A stretch of 64,000 nucleotides of DNA from Streptomyces populi (GTDB taxonomy: Bacteria > Actinomycetota > Actinomycetes > Streptomycetales > Streptomycetaceae), in NCBI RefSeq assembly GCF_002911015.1, contig NZ_KZ626851.1:1-64000 (forward strand), read 5' to 3'. The translations under genes were made by a program, and so were the position numbers. How positions within the stretch are numbered: the first letter of the stretch is position 1; each line of letters opens with the position of its first letter. Below the pieces are notes generated by a model. The model ran no database searches and was not told the origin of the DNA. It saw nothing but the letters and a program-made list of their open reading frames with translations. Positions 1-8,916 of the stretch are shown one piece after another.

Positions 1-47
1 GTCCGGGCCGGGCGGACGCCGTACCGGGCACGGTGAGTGCCCCCGGC

Positions 48-323
48 TCACACCGGTGGGGTGTCGTCACGCCTGGAGTTCCGCTTGCGACCGGGCCAGT
101 CCGGATCGTCCTCGGCACCCGGCAGATCCCGGTGCCCCTCGTGCCACGGATTCGTCCATCCGCAAGCCCCGCACGAGTAGCGTCCGTTCACCCCGGCGAT
201 CTCGGTTCCGCACCTGCGGCAGCCCGTCGTCGTGATCTCCTGCGTGTCCAGGAACGCGGCGGCCGCTGCGGCGGTCGCGGCCGTGTCGGCTGCGGGGTGC
301 TGGGTGCGCTGTGGCCGTCTCAC
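48..323 (-). CDS. Small zinc-ribbon protein (91 aa)
   Basis: Starts at a GTG that overlaps the stop of the preceding mini-gene (GTGA), which marks it as the second gene of a coupled pair. An Ala-rich helix (residues about 11-25) is followed by CRRCGTEI and YSCGACGW, a CxxC...CxxC zinc ribbon, then a charged tail. No enzymatic motif is visible. The zinc ribbon suggests a nucleic-acid or protein-binding accessory role; the function is unknown. A longer reading from an upstream ATG in the same frame would run through the neighbouring gene and is rejected. Confidence 0.65.
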   Translation of the reverse strand: MRRPQRTQHPAADTAATAAAAAAFLDTQEITTTGCRRCGTEIAGVNGRYSCGACGWTNPWHEGHRDLPGAEDDPDWPGRKRNSRRDDTPPV

Positions 324-439
324 GGACCAGACTCTACCCGCGGCCCCGGTGCCGTACCCGAGATCGGGCCGCACTGAGGGCAGAGCCAGGATCCACCGGG
401 GCCCTGCTGGGCGGTGCCGCCGCAGTGCGGGCAATTCAT
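320..439 (-). CDS. Mini zinc-ribbon protein (39 aa)
   Basis: Begins MNCPHCGG and has LCPQCG at residues 19-24, so four cysteines (3, 6, 20, 23) form a treble-clef or ribbon-type zinc site. GGAG lies nine bases before the ATG. The stop TGA overlaps the GTG start of the next zinc-ribbon gene by four bases, implying translational coupling. Two tiny CxxC proteins in a row suggest a shared complex or shared metal-dependent role. Function is unknown. The gene is below usual length cut-offs and easily missed. Confidence 0.55.
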   Translation of the reverse strand: MNCPHCGGTAQQGPGGSWLCPQCGPISGTAPGPRVESGP

Positions 440-467
440 CCCGTCACGCTCCGTCCGTGTCGCCGAG

Positions 468-488
468 CCGGCCGGTCGATCCGGCCGG
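468..488 (-). terminator. Hairpin downstream of the MerR gene
   Basis: Arms CCGGCCGG at 468-475 and 481-488 flank a 5-base loop. The hairpin sits about 120 bases past the stop of the MerR gene and just before the zinc-ribbon pair, consistent with a Streptomyces-type terminator without a U-tract. Confidence 0.35.
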
Positions 489-604
489 GGTGTCCGTTCC
501 GGAGTGGGGTGGGCGGGGCGCGGACGGTAGGGGGACGACCGGACCCGATGAGCGCCCCGCGCCCGCAGGAGTGCCTCCCGTCACCCGCACCGGCGAACTC
601 CGGC

Positions 605-1546
605 TCACCGCCGTTCCGTTCGGAGGCGCACGGCCTGGACGGACCACTCGAACGTCGGCGCCAGGCTCTCCGGAACGGGCCAGCCGTTGATGACCGCGAG
701 CAGTTGGAGGTGCCGGTCCCGGCGCGGGTCGCTCATGCTCTCCAGCCGGGCCAGCAGCAGGCGGCGAAGCCCGGCGTCGTCGGGACGGCCGAGGACACGC
801 GCGTAGCAGGCCGTGAGCGCCGCGACGATCGGATCGGCCCGGCGCGAGGCAGGGGCGACGCCCGCGGCCAGGGCGGGGCCGACCTGGTCACGGACGACCG
901 CACCGAGGTCGCGGCACAGGCCCGCGGCGTCGCCCTGAGCCCGTTCGGCCGCAAGGCCCTCGGCCGTCCGTTGCACACCGGCACGGAAATCCGGGTCCAT
1001 GGCCAGTTCGGCCCACTCCACCCACGCCCGGACCTGCTCCGCCTCGGGTCTGTCGGGCATTTCAGGGGTCATCGAGCGCCTGATGCCCGCGAACGCGGGG
1101 TCGGTGTCGAGACCGCCGAAGGCGGCGTCGAGGAAGTCCCCGACCAGACGTCGGCGTTCGTCTCCTGAGAGCCTGGCCAGCTTGTGCACGAGATCCGTCT
1201 CCTCAGTGGTGAGCCCGCGCTCGGCCACCGTCGTCAGCACCGCGTGCCGCAGGCGCAGGACGCGGATCTGCACGGCCAGTGCTTCGGCGTGCGCCGCGGC
1301 GACCTCGGGAAGCGAGAGCTCCCGGTCCACGACCCTGCGGATCGTGGGGAGGTCCACCCCCAGGTCCCGCAGGGTCCGTACGAGGTCCAGGCGCGCGACG
1401 GCGTCGATGCCGTAGAGGCGGTAGCCGGCCGGGCTGCGGTCCGTCGGCGCCACGATCCCGCGATCGGAGTAGAACCGGATGGTCTTGACCGTCAGACCGG
1501 TCCGCCGGGCCAGTTCACCGATCGAGTAGAGCGTGTCGCCGTCCAT
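605..1546 (-). CDS. MerR-family transcriptional regulator
   Basis: 313 aa. The N-terminal winged-helix MerR DNA-binding domain (residues about 7-75) shows YSIGELARRTGLTVKTIRFY and GYRLYG, followed by the dimerisation helix. The long C-terminal region (about 120-313) is helical and lacks a TipA-like binding domain or metal-binding cysteines, so the inducer is probably an organic compound or unknown. The start is supported by conserved MerR spacing and an upstream 30-bp dyad (1555-1584) typical of MerR operators, which implies autoregulation. No obvious target gene is divergent from it; the nearest gene (GNAT) lies on the same strand. Confidence 0.9.
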   Translation of the reverse strand: MDGDTLYSIGELARRTGLTVKTIRFYSDRGIVAPTDRSPAGYRLYGIDAVARLDLVRTLRDLGVDLPTIRRVVDRELSLPEVAAAHAEALAVQIRVLRLRHAVLTTVAERGLTTEETDLVHKLARLSGDERRRLVGDFLDAAFGGLDTDPAFAGIRRSMTPEMPDRPEAEQVRAWVEWAELAMDPDFRAGVQRTAEGLAAERAQGDAAGLCRDLGAVVRDQVGPALAAGVAPASRRADPIVAALTACYARVLGRPDDAGLRRLLLARLESMSDPRRDRHLQLLAVINGWPVPESLAPTFEWSVQAVRLRTERR

Positions 1547-1554
1547 GCCCCCAC

Positions 1555-1584
1555 CTTGACGTCTCCCCCTACGGGAGACTCAAG
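1555..1584 (-). promoter_or_regulatory. MerR-type operator/promoter
   Basis: An almost perfect inverted repeat, CTTGACGTCTCCC on one side and GGGAGACTCAAG on the other, eight bases upstream of the MerR start. On the minus strand TTGAGT can serve as the -35 element, and the dyad fills the long spacer, as in MerR-activated promoters. The interpretation is inferred from known MerR promoter geometry. Confidence 0.65.
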
Positions 1585-1697
1585 CCCCTCCGCCCGCCGA
1601 CGGGCGATCGCTCCACGAGTTGTGGCCGACGCCGTGATCGAGGCGGTGAAGGTCGGTCCGTGACGGGCGGGTACCGCCCGGCGGTTCCGTCGCGACC

Positions 1698-2237
1698 TCA
1701 ACCGGACGGCGTGGGCGGGGACCACATGCCGAGCCACTGCTCGGCGTCCCAGGCCTCGAACCGCTCCACCTCGGTGAACCCCAGTCTCGCCGCGAGGCGC
1801 ATCGAGCCGGCGTTGGCGGTCTGGGTGGTGAGCACCACCGGCTCGCCGGGAAGGACGCCGGTGAGCCAACCGAGCGCTGCCGCGCACGCTTCGGCGGCGT
1901 ACCCGGATCCCCACGCCCGCGGCAGGAACAGGTAGCCGAGATCGGCCTTCCCCGCGGCGGCCGGGCGACGGTGTCCGGCCGCTCTCCTGAGCAGGACGTG
2001 GCCGATCATCGCCCCGTCGAGATCGACGACGAAGCTCCCGGGCCACCGTTCGGGCACCTCGGGCGTCTCGCGCTCGAGTTCGTCACGCGGCCGGGGGCCG
2101 CCGAGGTAGGCGTTCACCTCGGGCGAGGCGAGCAGCTCGACGAACGCCGCACGGTCCCGCGCCTCGGGCGCACGGAGCACGAGCCTCTCGGTCCTGATCG
2201 GCTCCGGCGGCCAGTCCGCGAGTCCCAGATCGTCCAT
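1698..2237 (-). CDS. GNAT N-acetyltransferase
   Basis: 179 aa of the RimJ/RimL-like GNAT type. It begins with the usual RTERLVLRAPEARD strand-helix, carries the acetyl-CoA binding region around LGYLFLPRAWGSGYAAEA (RxxGxG/A-like motif, here PRAWGSGYA), and ends with the typical N-AGSMRLAARLGF segment. Acetyl-CoA would be the donor; the acceptor amine is unknown. The internal ATG at 2237 is chosen because homology to the fold begins only ten residues later; the same frame is open further upstream but reads as non-coding. Confidence 0.85.
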   Translation of the reverse strand: MDDLGLADWPPEPIRTERLVLRAPEARDRAAFVELLASPEVNAYLGGPRPRDELERETPEVPERWPGSFVVDLDGAMIGHVLLRRAAGHRRPAAAGKADLGYLFLPRAWGSGYAAEACAAALGWLTGVLPGEPVVLTTQTANAGSMRLAARLGFTEVERFEAWDAEQWLGMWSPPTPSG

Positions 2238-2266
2238 CCGGGCACGGTAACAGGCGGTCGAACCAG

Positions 2267-2285
2267 CCGAACGGGAAACGTTCGG
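2267..2285 (-). terminator. Short hairpin between two acetyltransferase genes
   Basis: CCGAACG and CGTTCGG arms around GGAAA, between the stop of the GNAT-Nudix gene and the start of the GNAT gene on the same strand. It could attenuate read-through; the stem is short. Confidence 0.3.
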
Positions 2286-2368
2286 GCGGTGTCCCGCGTG
2301 ATGAGGCGGGCGACTCGCGGTGGCCGGGGCACGGGGGCCGTGGCCGGGTGCCGACACGGTGCCGTCGC

Positions 2369-3418
2369 TCACGCGTGGTTCCAGTCCCAGGTGCCGAAGT
2401 ACGCGGCCCGGCCGGTGCGGCGGGCCTCGGCCACCGCGTTCAGGCGCGCGAAGTCATGGGGTGGCATCAGGGCCTCCCACCGTGGCAGGGGCAGGACGCG
2501 GACCTCGTCGTGCTCCCGCGGGTCCAGGGCGATGCCGCGGATCTGTGCCGCGGTGAGGAGGCCGCCGTCGAAGACCGTCCCGATCGTGCTGTAGGGCCAC
2601 TCGGCGCCGGGCAGCCCGTACACGGTGGCCAGGAGCCGGGGCGGCCCGGAGACGGTCAGGCCGGTCTCCTCCCGGCATTCGCGCACGGCCGTGTCCCAGG
2701 GCCGCTCGCCTTCGTCCATCGTGCCGCCGACCAGTTGCCAGGGATGCGCGGGGGAGTAGACGGAGTGCAACTGGAGCGGCTGGTCCTCCTCGTCGGTGAA
2801 GTACAGGCACGCGAACGCGGTGGCCTTGGGAACCGTCTCGGCGTACTGCTGCGGCGGCAGCCACGTGGTGCCGTTCTCCGCGGTACCCGCAGGGGCCGGC
2901 TCTTCGAGCCGGGTCATCCGCATCAGCGCCGGGTTGCCCGCGAAGCCCAGCTCGCGGTAGAGCGGTGCCGCTTCCGCACTGGCGTTCAGTTCGAACAGCG
3001 TGACGTGCTCGACGTCGGCGAGGTGGTCGAGCAGTGCGGAGACCACGGCCCGCGCGTAGCCGCGGCGCCTCAGCCCCGGGTGGGTGGCGACCACCTGCAC
3101 GCGGGCGGCCAGACCGTGGGAGTAGGCCGGGGCCGGGAGCACGGGATGGATCAGACCCAGGGCGCAGGCGGCCATCGTGCCGTCCGGGGCGTCGATGACG
3201 AAGGCCCGTGCGTCTCCCGAGGGCCTCAGCCGTGGTGCCAGCTCATGCGTGCACCGGCGGATCCACTCCTCGTCCAGGGGCCGGGACAGGACGTGCTCGG
3301 AGCGCATCCGGATGATGCCCCCGGCGTCCGCCGGCGTTGCCGCGCGGACCGGGGGCCGTCCGGCGGCATCCTGCGGTTCGGCCGTGGTCGTGGCGGTGGG
3401 TGTGGGGTCGGCGTTCAC
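2369..3418 (-). CDS. GNAT-Nudix fusion protein
   Basis: 349 aa with two catalytic domains. Residues about 22-170 form a GNAT acetyltransferase (VQVVATHPGLRRRGYARAVV motif A and LYRELGF near the end). Residues about 195-349 form a Nudix hydrolase with a complete box at 232-254: G-x5-E, then REC, then REETGL, giving the metal-binding glutamates. Nudix enzymes hydrolyse a nucleoside diphosphate linked to another group; the substrate is unknown. The Nudix half contains WQLVGGTMDEGE, close to NUDIX proteins acting on small nucleotides. The fusion suggests the two reactions serve one substrate or one detoxification step, which is inference. Confidence 0.88.
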   Translation of the reverse strand: MNADPTPTATTTAEPQDAAGRPPVRAATPADAGGIIRMRSEHVLSRPLDEEWIRRCTHELAPRLRPSGDARAFVIDAPDGTMAACALGLIHPVLPAPAYSHGLAARVQVVATHPGLRRRGYARAVVSALLDHLADVEHVTLFELNASAEAAPLYRELGFAGNPALMRMTRLEEPAPAGTAENGTTWLPPQQYAETVPKATAFACLYFTDEEDQPLQLHSVYSPAHPWQLVGGTMDEGERPWDTAVRECREETGLTVSGPPRLLATVYGLPGAEWPYSTIGTVFDGGLLTAAQIRGIALDPREHDEVRVLPLPRWEALMPPHDFARLNAVAEARRTGRAAYFGTWDWNHA

Positions 3419-4177
3419 CGGGCTTCTCCTGTCGACGAGTGCGGTGCGGGGTCTTCGGCGCGCTGCCGGACCGGCGGCCGTCGGCCGCGCTCGACCGGCT
3501 CGGGATCACCGTGGGCGGCGTCGTACTCCCCGGAGACCGCCGCGAGCGGTGCGGTCTTGTCCGGAGGCGGGCCGCCACCGAGTGGCGGATGACGGGCGCC
3601 GGCACGGCTGCGGGCGAGGCGGGACCGACTGGATCGGTGTCGAGCGGCGAGTGCAGAAGGGGCCTCCCCTTCCCGGTGCGCGAGGATGTGAGGACGTCTG
3701 GCTCAACGACGTCGACAAGCCTTCGAACGCACGTTTTTCAGACGCGCTGAGATCCGCCTGACGACAGGGATGCGGAGCGTGCCGGATACAGCCACCCGTA
3801 CTCCGCAGGGCCGGAGGCGACAGCGATCTTGGCTGAAACGCCGAGTCGGTCCGCGGTGATCCGGGCACCACGTGGGACCGCGCGGTGCAGCGGTGCGGTC
3901 GACGCCCGCGCATGAGGTCGGTGTCGCCGACGCGGCGCGTGGCGGTCGTCGGCGTCCTCGGCCCGGCTGGTCGGCTCGATCCGCTACCGGTACCCGGCCA
4001 CCGGGCAGGCTCGAGCCGGGCGTCGGGCCGGGGGAGGCGGACCGGGAGCGAGGTCCGCGCCCTTCACGCCGAACACCAGGGGCGTACGGAGTTCCGCCGC
4101 GGAACCGTGGCTCCGCGAGTCCGTCGCCGACCGGCTCGCTTCGACGCAGCCACCCTGTCGGGGATCCGGCTCCACGG
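3419..4177. other. Gene-poor stretch (759 bases)
   Basis: Both strands carry only short or compositionally odd open frames here, and none shows a recognisable domain or ribosome-binding site. It contains upstream DNA of the GNAT-Nudix gene and the 3' side of the GH76 gene. No IS ends or RNA genes were recognised. Confidence 0.5.
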
Positions 4178-6049
4178 TCAGCCTGCCGCCAGCAGCGCGC
4201 TCAGGGCGGAGGCCTGGGTCCGCCAGTCGACGGTGTTGGGGTGGGCGGCGGAGCCGCCGCCGGACCAGCGTTGACCGAGACGGTTGAGGCCGTCGCGGTC
4301 GGCGGTCCAGACACGGTCGGCCTGAGCGGCGGCGAAAGCGCGATAGCTGTTGCCGGTGACGGAGTTCAGGTCCTGGAGGTATCGCATGAAGATCCCTTTG
4401 AACTGTTCGGCGTTGTCGTCGCAGTCCGAGGTGGGCGCGTCACAGGACTCGGTGAGGATGCCGGCCTCGACCAGCGCGGGGGAGGCGAGAGCGGCGTCGG
4501 CGAGGCGCCGGGCGGTGGTGAGCGCGGTGGCGCCGCCGGTGGCCCGCCAGACCTCCACCGCTGCGCCGATCGCCAGACCCTGGTTGTAACTCCACACGGT
4601 CTGGCCGTTGTTGGCGCAGCCGCCGGTGAGTCCGTCGTTGACCAGGCCGGAGGCGTCGACCATTCCGCTGCCCAGGAACCAGTTCCAGGCGGTGGTGGCC
4701 CGGGCCAGCCAGACGGTGTCGCCGGGCAGCCGGTTGTGCAGCGCGGCGGTGAGACGGACGTACAGTGTGGCGGTGATGGCGTTCTTGTACGTCCGCTCGC
4801 GGTCCCACCACACTCCACCGCCGCAACTGCCGCTGTCCCAGAGACTGTCGACGTACGTTGCGATGGTGGCGGCCTCGTCGAGGTAGCGGCTGTCGTGGGT
4901 GAGGTCGTAGGCGTCGATCCAGGCCAGTGCCCACCATTCGGAGTCGTCGGTGGAGCGGCTGATGAAGTCCCCCTCGATGGGGTCGGAGCTGCGCGCCCCG
5001 GCGGGGAAGGCCACCCGGTTGATCCTGAAGGTCTGCCCGACGATCCAGGCGTACCTGGTGTCGCCGCTCTGCCGCAGGTAGTCGATGACCGTGGTCAGCG
5101 CCACCGCGGAGTTCCACCAACTGGAGCGCCAGTAGGCCGTGTCGGGGTTGTACGAGTACATCAGCGCGTCGGCCGCGGCGGACGCGCGGCTTGTCACCGG
5201 CCGGGCCCAGGCGGTGCAGCTGCCGTTCTGGCCCTCCACCGGGCGCCCGCAGGCCCGCACCGCGCCGCCGTAGAGGCGGCCCGACGGATCGGTGGTGTTG
5301 AACCGGGCGGTGCCGGTCCCGGTCGCCCCGGCGGGTACCGACAGCCGGCCGAGCGAGGAGCCGTCGGGCCGGCTCGCGCCGCTGTTCCAGGACCGGTCGA
5401 GCCACACCTCGTCGCCCGCCCGGCCGTCGGCCAGGGTCGCCCAGGCCATTCCGGCGCTGTCGGTGTGCAGGGCGATGGTGCGTCCGGCGAGCGTGGTGGG
5501 AGCCACCGGCCGGCTGTCGCCGGGGGCCGTGCCCCCGCCGTCGCAGACCGCCGCGCAGACCGTGGTGTGCGCCCACGCCGTGCAGGTCACGCCCTGTGCG
5601 TCACCGCAGGCACGCAGCAGGCCGCGCCGATGGCCGCCGGGGTCGTAGAGGTTGTACATGAGGGTCCGGGTGCCGGTCCACGTCGCCGGGACGGCCGCCT
5701 TGCCCAGCAGCCCCTCCCAAGTGGCACCACCGTCCCAGGAGCGGTCCAGCCAGACGGCGTCGTTCTGCTTCCCGCGGTCGATGCTCGCCCAGGCCATGCC
5801 GTCGGCGTCGTCGACGTGCAGCCGCAGCAGCCGGCCGTTGAGGTTCACGTCGGGCACGGGGAAGGTCTCCTGCGCGGCCTTCGACGGGTCCAGCGTGTCG
5901 CAGTACAGGGAGCACACCGCGGCCGCGGCCGCGGCCGCGGCCGACGGCTGCGGTGCGGCGCTCTCCGGTGCCCGGCCCCGGCCCGTCGCGAGCAGCAGCG
6001 GCACCAGTGCCAGCACCAGCAGGATTCTGGGCAGGGGATGAACGGACAT
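4178..6049 (-). CDS. Secreted GH76-family glycoside hydrolase
   Basis: 623 aa with a Sec signal peptide (residues 1-24) and an Ala-rich stretch. Two N-terminal repeats (about 60-160 and 185-285), each with MAWA...VWLDRSW, probably form cell-surface or carbohydrate-binding modules with paired cysteines. The catalytic (alpha/alpha)6 barrel spans about 290-620 and shows DDSEWWALAWIDAYDLT; Asp368-Asp369 match the catalytic pair of GH76 alpha-1,6-mannanases, and VWSYNQG is also typical. The likely target is alpha-mannan, for example fungal wall mannan. AGGAGG lies just before the ATG. It follows the lectin-tailed gene after 38 bases, forming one operon. Confidence 0.9.
   Translation of the reverse strand: MSVHPLPRILLVLALVPLLLATGRGRAPESAAPQPSAAAAAAAAVCSLYCDTLDPSKAAQETFPVPDVNLNGRLLRLHVDDADGMAWASIDRGKQNDAVWLDRSWDGGATWEGLLGKAAVPATWTGTRTLMYNLYDPGGHRRGLLRACGDAQGVTCTAWAHTTVCAAVCDGGGTAPGDSRPVAPTTLAGRTIALHTDSAGMAWATLADGRAGDEVWLDRSWNSGASRPDGSSLGRLSVPAGATGTGTARFNTTDPSGRLYGGAVRACGRPVEGQNGSCTAWARPVTSRASAAADALMYSYNPDTAYWRSSWWNSAVALTTVIDYLRQSGDTRYAWIVGQTFRINRVAFPAGARSSDPIEGDFISRSTDDSEWWALAWIDAYDLTHDSRYLDEAATIATYVDSLWDSGSCGGGVWWDRERTYKNAITATLYVRLTAALHNRLPGDTVWLARATTAWNWFLGSGMVDASGLVNDGLTGGCANNGQTVWSYNQGLAIGAAVEVWRATGGATALTTARRLADAALASPALVEAGILTESCDAPTSDCDDNAEQFKGIFMRYLQDLNSVTGNSYRAFAAAQADRVWTADRDGLNRLGQRWSGGGSAAHPNTVDWRTQASALSALLAAG
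5917..5943 (-). repeat. GCGGCC hexanucleotide repeat (poly-Ala)
   Basis: About four and a half copies of a self-complementary GC hexamer inside the GH76 gene, encoding the alanine run just after the signal peptide. Such runs are prone to slippage, so linker length may vary between strains. Confidence 0.75.
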
Positions 6050-6087
6050 GGCTGGTCCTCCTGAGGGGGCCTCCTGACGGGACAGGG

Positions 6088-8700
6088 CTACAGGAACCGC
6101 CACAGATGGTCGGCGGTGCCGTTGTCCTCCCACTGGGTGACCTGGGCGGCGTCCGCGCCGGACATCCCGTCGACGGCGAGCAGCTTCCCCGAGCGGACGT
6201 TCACGATCTTCGACCAGCCGTCGCCGTCGTCGACGATCCGCCAGACGTGGTCCGGGGTGCCGTTGTCCTGGTACTGCTGCACATGGGCGCCGTTGTCCAG
6301 GCTCTGGTCGTGCACCGCCAGCACCTTGCCGCTGTTGCGGTTGGCGATCCGTACGGTGCCGTCGCCGTTGTCGATCAGCGTCCACAGATGGTCGGCGGTG
6401 CCGTTGTCGGCGTACTGGGTGACCTCGGCCGTGTCGGCCAGGGACATCCCGGAGACGGCCAGCACCTTCCCCGAGTTGCGGTTCTGGATCCGGCGCCAGG
6501 GGGTGCCGGAGGCGGCCGGGGGCAGCAGCAGCGCGAACGCCCCGCCGACCACGGCCCGGTCGGCGAAACCCCGCTGGGCGGCGGTGGCGACCACGTACCA
6601 GTCGGTGAAGGGGGTCCGCTGGGGAGTGCTGTTGGCGAAGTTGTACACGCCGTCGACCAGCGTGTCGCGGGTGGCGGGGTGATCGGCGAGCCAGGCCGCG
6701 GTCCACAGCTCCCAGTCGACCTTCGTGTAGTCGTTGCGCGGGTCGAGGATCACCCCGTACCTCCCGGCGTGCGCCGAGTACCAGGACGCCTCGCGGGCGG
6801 CGGTGCCGAGCGGCACCAGGTCCAGACCGAGCAGCCGGTCGGGGAAGCCGTTGTACTTCAGGCTCCAGGTGCCGTCCTGGTCGTAGGCGAGCTTGAGGTG
6901 ACTGCCCGAGGAGTCCTCCGAGAGGGTCGTCCAGCGGCTGATGCAGCTGCGGGCCAGCGTGGAGTAGCGGGCCGCGTCGCCGGTGTCGCCCGCGGCGGTG
7001 GCGATGACGCCCATGGCGCCGATGCCGATGATGCCCTTGAGCGCCAGGTTGGAGCTGTGGGCGATGAAACCGGTGAAGTCGTCGGTCTGGTTCTGGTATC
7101 CGGGGTCCAGGGCGTTGGCGGACAGGTACTCGGCCCACTGGCGCAGGATCGTGTAGTGGGTACGGGCGAAGGCGGAAGCGTCGGCCGCGGGCAGCCTCTG
7201 GACGACCGCGGCGGCCATGACGAGCATGTTGGCCGACTCCTCGACCGGCATGGACTCCTCGTTGCCGTCGTCGTGCCCGTCCGCGTCGGGGTAGGACCGG
7301 CCCAGGTCGTGCTCGGCGAAGGTGTTGGGCCAGGCTCCGTGCTCCGGGTAGTCCAGCAGCGGCTCCAGCAGCATCCGCAGATAGGCGGGGGAGAGGTACA
7401 GGTACACCGGGAACGTCGGGTAGACCACGTCCACGGTCGACATGTTGCCGCTGGAGGAGATCTCCTTCTGGAACGCCCAGGGGACACCGCCCCGGTCCAC
7501 CAGTTCGGCGCTGCCCACGGCCTGGCGCAGCGCCAGGGCGCACACCGCTGCGTAGTGCTCGCCCGTGGTGCCCCCGCCCACGGCGGCGACCGCGTCGTCA
7601 TGGATGCGCCGGTCGAGGGCCGTGGCGGCGTCCAGCGCGGCGGCATGGTCGGCGTCGAACCAGGCGACCATGTCGGCCCAGGAGTTCCAGTAGCGGGTCC
7701 ACCAGGGCTGGAGCCGGGTGCCGAGGTAGCTCATGGCGGGCGTGCGGACATGGCCGAGGGTGAGGGTGAAGGCGGTCGAGGGCGCACCCGGGCCGACGGT
7801 CCCGAAGTCCCGGTTGAAGCCCAGTACCGGCCAGCGGTCGCTGATCGCCCGGGGTTGGACGCCGTCCACGGTGCCGGAGAGGCGTCCGCCGCTCGCCGAG
7901 GCGGCCCGCACCACGGTGTCCTGGCCGATCTGCCAGGTGGTCCCCGTTCCGGCGGGGGCCGCGAGCACCAGCCGGCCCCACGCCGCCTGCTCGCCCTTCT
8001 CCTGGAGAACCGCGGGGGAGGCGGGCTGGGCGCTGAGGACGGTCGTTCCGCCGGACTGCTGCTGCGCCCAGGTGATGGGGGTGGCGTTGTCGCCGTGCAC
8101 CCACTCGCCGGAGACGTCGACGTGGACGTCGACGCTGTGGGCCCGGCCGTCGTTGCTCGCGGCCTGCACGGTGACGTAGCTGAGCGGCACCGACTGGCGC
8201 TGGAGGTTCCCCAGGTCCACCGGGGAGAAGAAGGTGACGGTGAGGGTCACCCCGCCGCCGCTGAGGGTGTAGACGGAGCGGGTGGCGGTGAGCTGGAGCG
8301 AGAGCTGCTGCATCGTGATCAGGGCCGGGCCGCCGGGCAGTGCGGGGGATCCGGCGAAGACATAGGCCGCGCCGTCGATCCTGGCCAGGCCGCACAGCGC
8401 TGTGACGTGACCGGTCCAGAAGGTGGCCCAGGTCCCGGCCAGGTTGTCCGCGGGCACCCATGTGGAGAGGTAGGGCGAGCGCACGGCCAGCGGAACGGCG
8501 GGCGGGCGCAGAGGGCTGAACGTGGAACCGGCGAGGGCTCCCGCGGACGGGGCCGGACGGACGTCGGAAGGGGTGGCGGCCCGTGCGGCCCGCACGGTGA
8601 ACAACCCGTCGGTGGCCGTGGCGGCGGCCAGCGCGCCGCTCCACCGTAAGAGCGCGCGACGGCTGGGGCCGGGGGTGCTGGAGTTCTCGGGGGTCACCAT
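6088..8700 (-). CDS. Secreted GtaA-like protein (DUF5127/DUF4965/DUF1793) with ricin-type lectin tail
   Basis: 870 aa with a Tat-type signal (SRRALLRWSGALAAA). The central part resembles the glutaminase A/DUF4965 family: N-terminal beta-sandwich, then an alpha/alpha barrel with HDLGRSYPDADGHDDGNEESM and EESANMLVMAAA segments. Three repeats at about 745-870 (NRNSGKVLAV... and DNGTADHLW) form a ricin B-type carbohydrate-binding domain. Fungal relatives are called glutaminase A, but the bacterial substrate is not established; the barrel fold and lectin fit a glycoside hydrolase or amidase acting on polymers. It is the first gene of an operon with the GH76 enzyme. Confidence 0.85.
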   Translation of the reverse strand: MVTPENSSTPGPSRRALLRWSGALAAATATDGLFTVRAARAATPSDVRPAPSAGALAGSTFSPLRPPAVPLAVRSPYLSTWVPADNLAGTWATFWTGHVTALCGLARIDGAAYVFAGSPALPGGPALITMQQLSLQLTATRSVYTLSGGGVTLTVTFFSPVDLGNLQRQSVPLSYVTVQAASNDGRAHSVDVHVDVSGEWVHGDNATPITWAQQQSGGTTVLSAQPASPAVLQEKGEQAAWGRLVLAAPAGTGTTWQIGQDTVVRAASASGGRLSGTVDGVQPRAISDRWPVLGFNRDFGTVGPGAPSTAFTLTLGHVRTPAMSYLGTRLQPWWTRYWNSWADMVAWFDADHAAALDAATALDRRIHDDAVAAVGGGTTGEHYAAVCALALRQAVGSAELVDRGGVPWAFQKEISSSGNMSTVDVVYPTFPVYLYLSPAYLRMLLEPLLDYPEHGAWPNTFAEHDLGRSYPDADGHDDGNEESMPVEESANMLVMAAAVVQRLPAADASAFARTHYTILRQWAEYLSANALDPGYQNQTDDFTGFIAHSSNLALKGIIGIGAMGVIATAAGDTGDAARYSTLARSCISRWTTLSEDSSGSHLKLAYDQDGTWSLKYNGFPDRLLGLDLVPLGTAAREASWYSAHAGRYGVILDPRNDYTKVDWELWTAAWLADHPATRDTLVDGVYNFANSTPQRTPFTDWYVVATAAQRGFADRAVVGGAFALLLPPAASGTPWRRIQNRNSGKVLAVSGMSLADTAEVTQYADNGTADHLWTLIDNGDGTVRIANRNSGKVLAVHDQSLDNGAHVQQYQDNGTPDHVWRIVDDGDGWSKIVNVRSGKLLAVDGMSGADAAQVTQWEDNGTADHLWRFL

Positions 8701-8870
8701 GTGATCCGCTCTCCGATGCGTGGGGGACGGCGGACGGCCGTTCGGAGATGTTCAGGTACGGGGCGGGGCCGGTCGGCGGTGCGTGGCGCGGTGAGCACGG
8801 GGACCGTCGGCACCGGGCCGCGGAGAGGAGGCGGCCCGGAGTGGTTGCCGAGGGCTGTCTTTCTAACGTT

Positions 8871-8916
8871 GCAAAAGCTTGTCCGAACGGCATGACACCA
8901 CCAGCGCCCTGTCATG
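8871..8916 (-). promoter_or_regulatory. Candidate control region of the GH76/lectin operon
   Basis: About 170-215 bases before the operon start there is a locally AT-richer element (AACGTTGCAAAAGCTTG, reminiscent of LacI-type sites) followed by a 7-bp inverted repeat CATGACA (8891-8897) and TGTCATG (8910-8916). No regulator gene lies nearby. The rest of 8701-9199 shows no gene that I can support. Confidence 0.25.

Noticed and set aside
4178..7543. A 1121-codon frame on the minus strand spanning two genes
   Set aside because: Its upstream half is a shifted reading of the lectin-tailed gene (Arg/Pro/Ala-rich shadow); the real GH76 gene starts at 6049 with a good ribosome-binding site.
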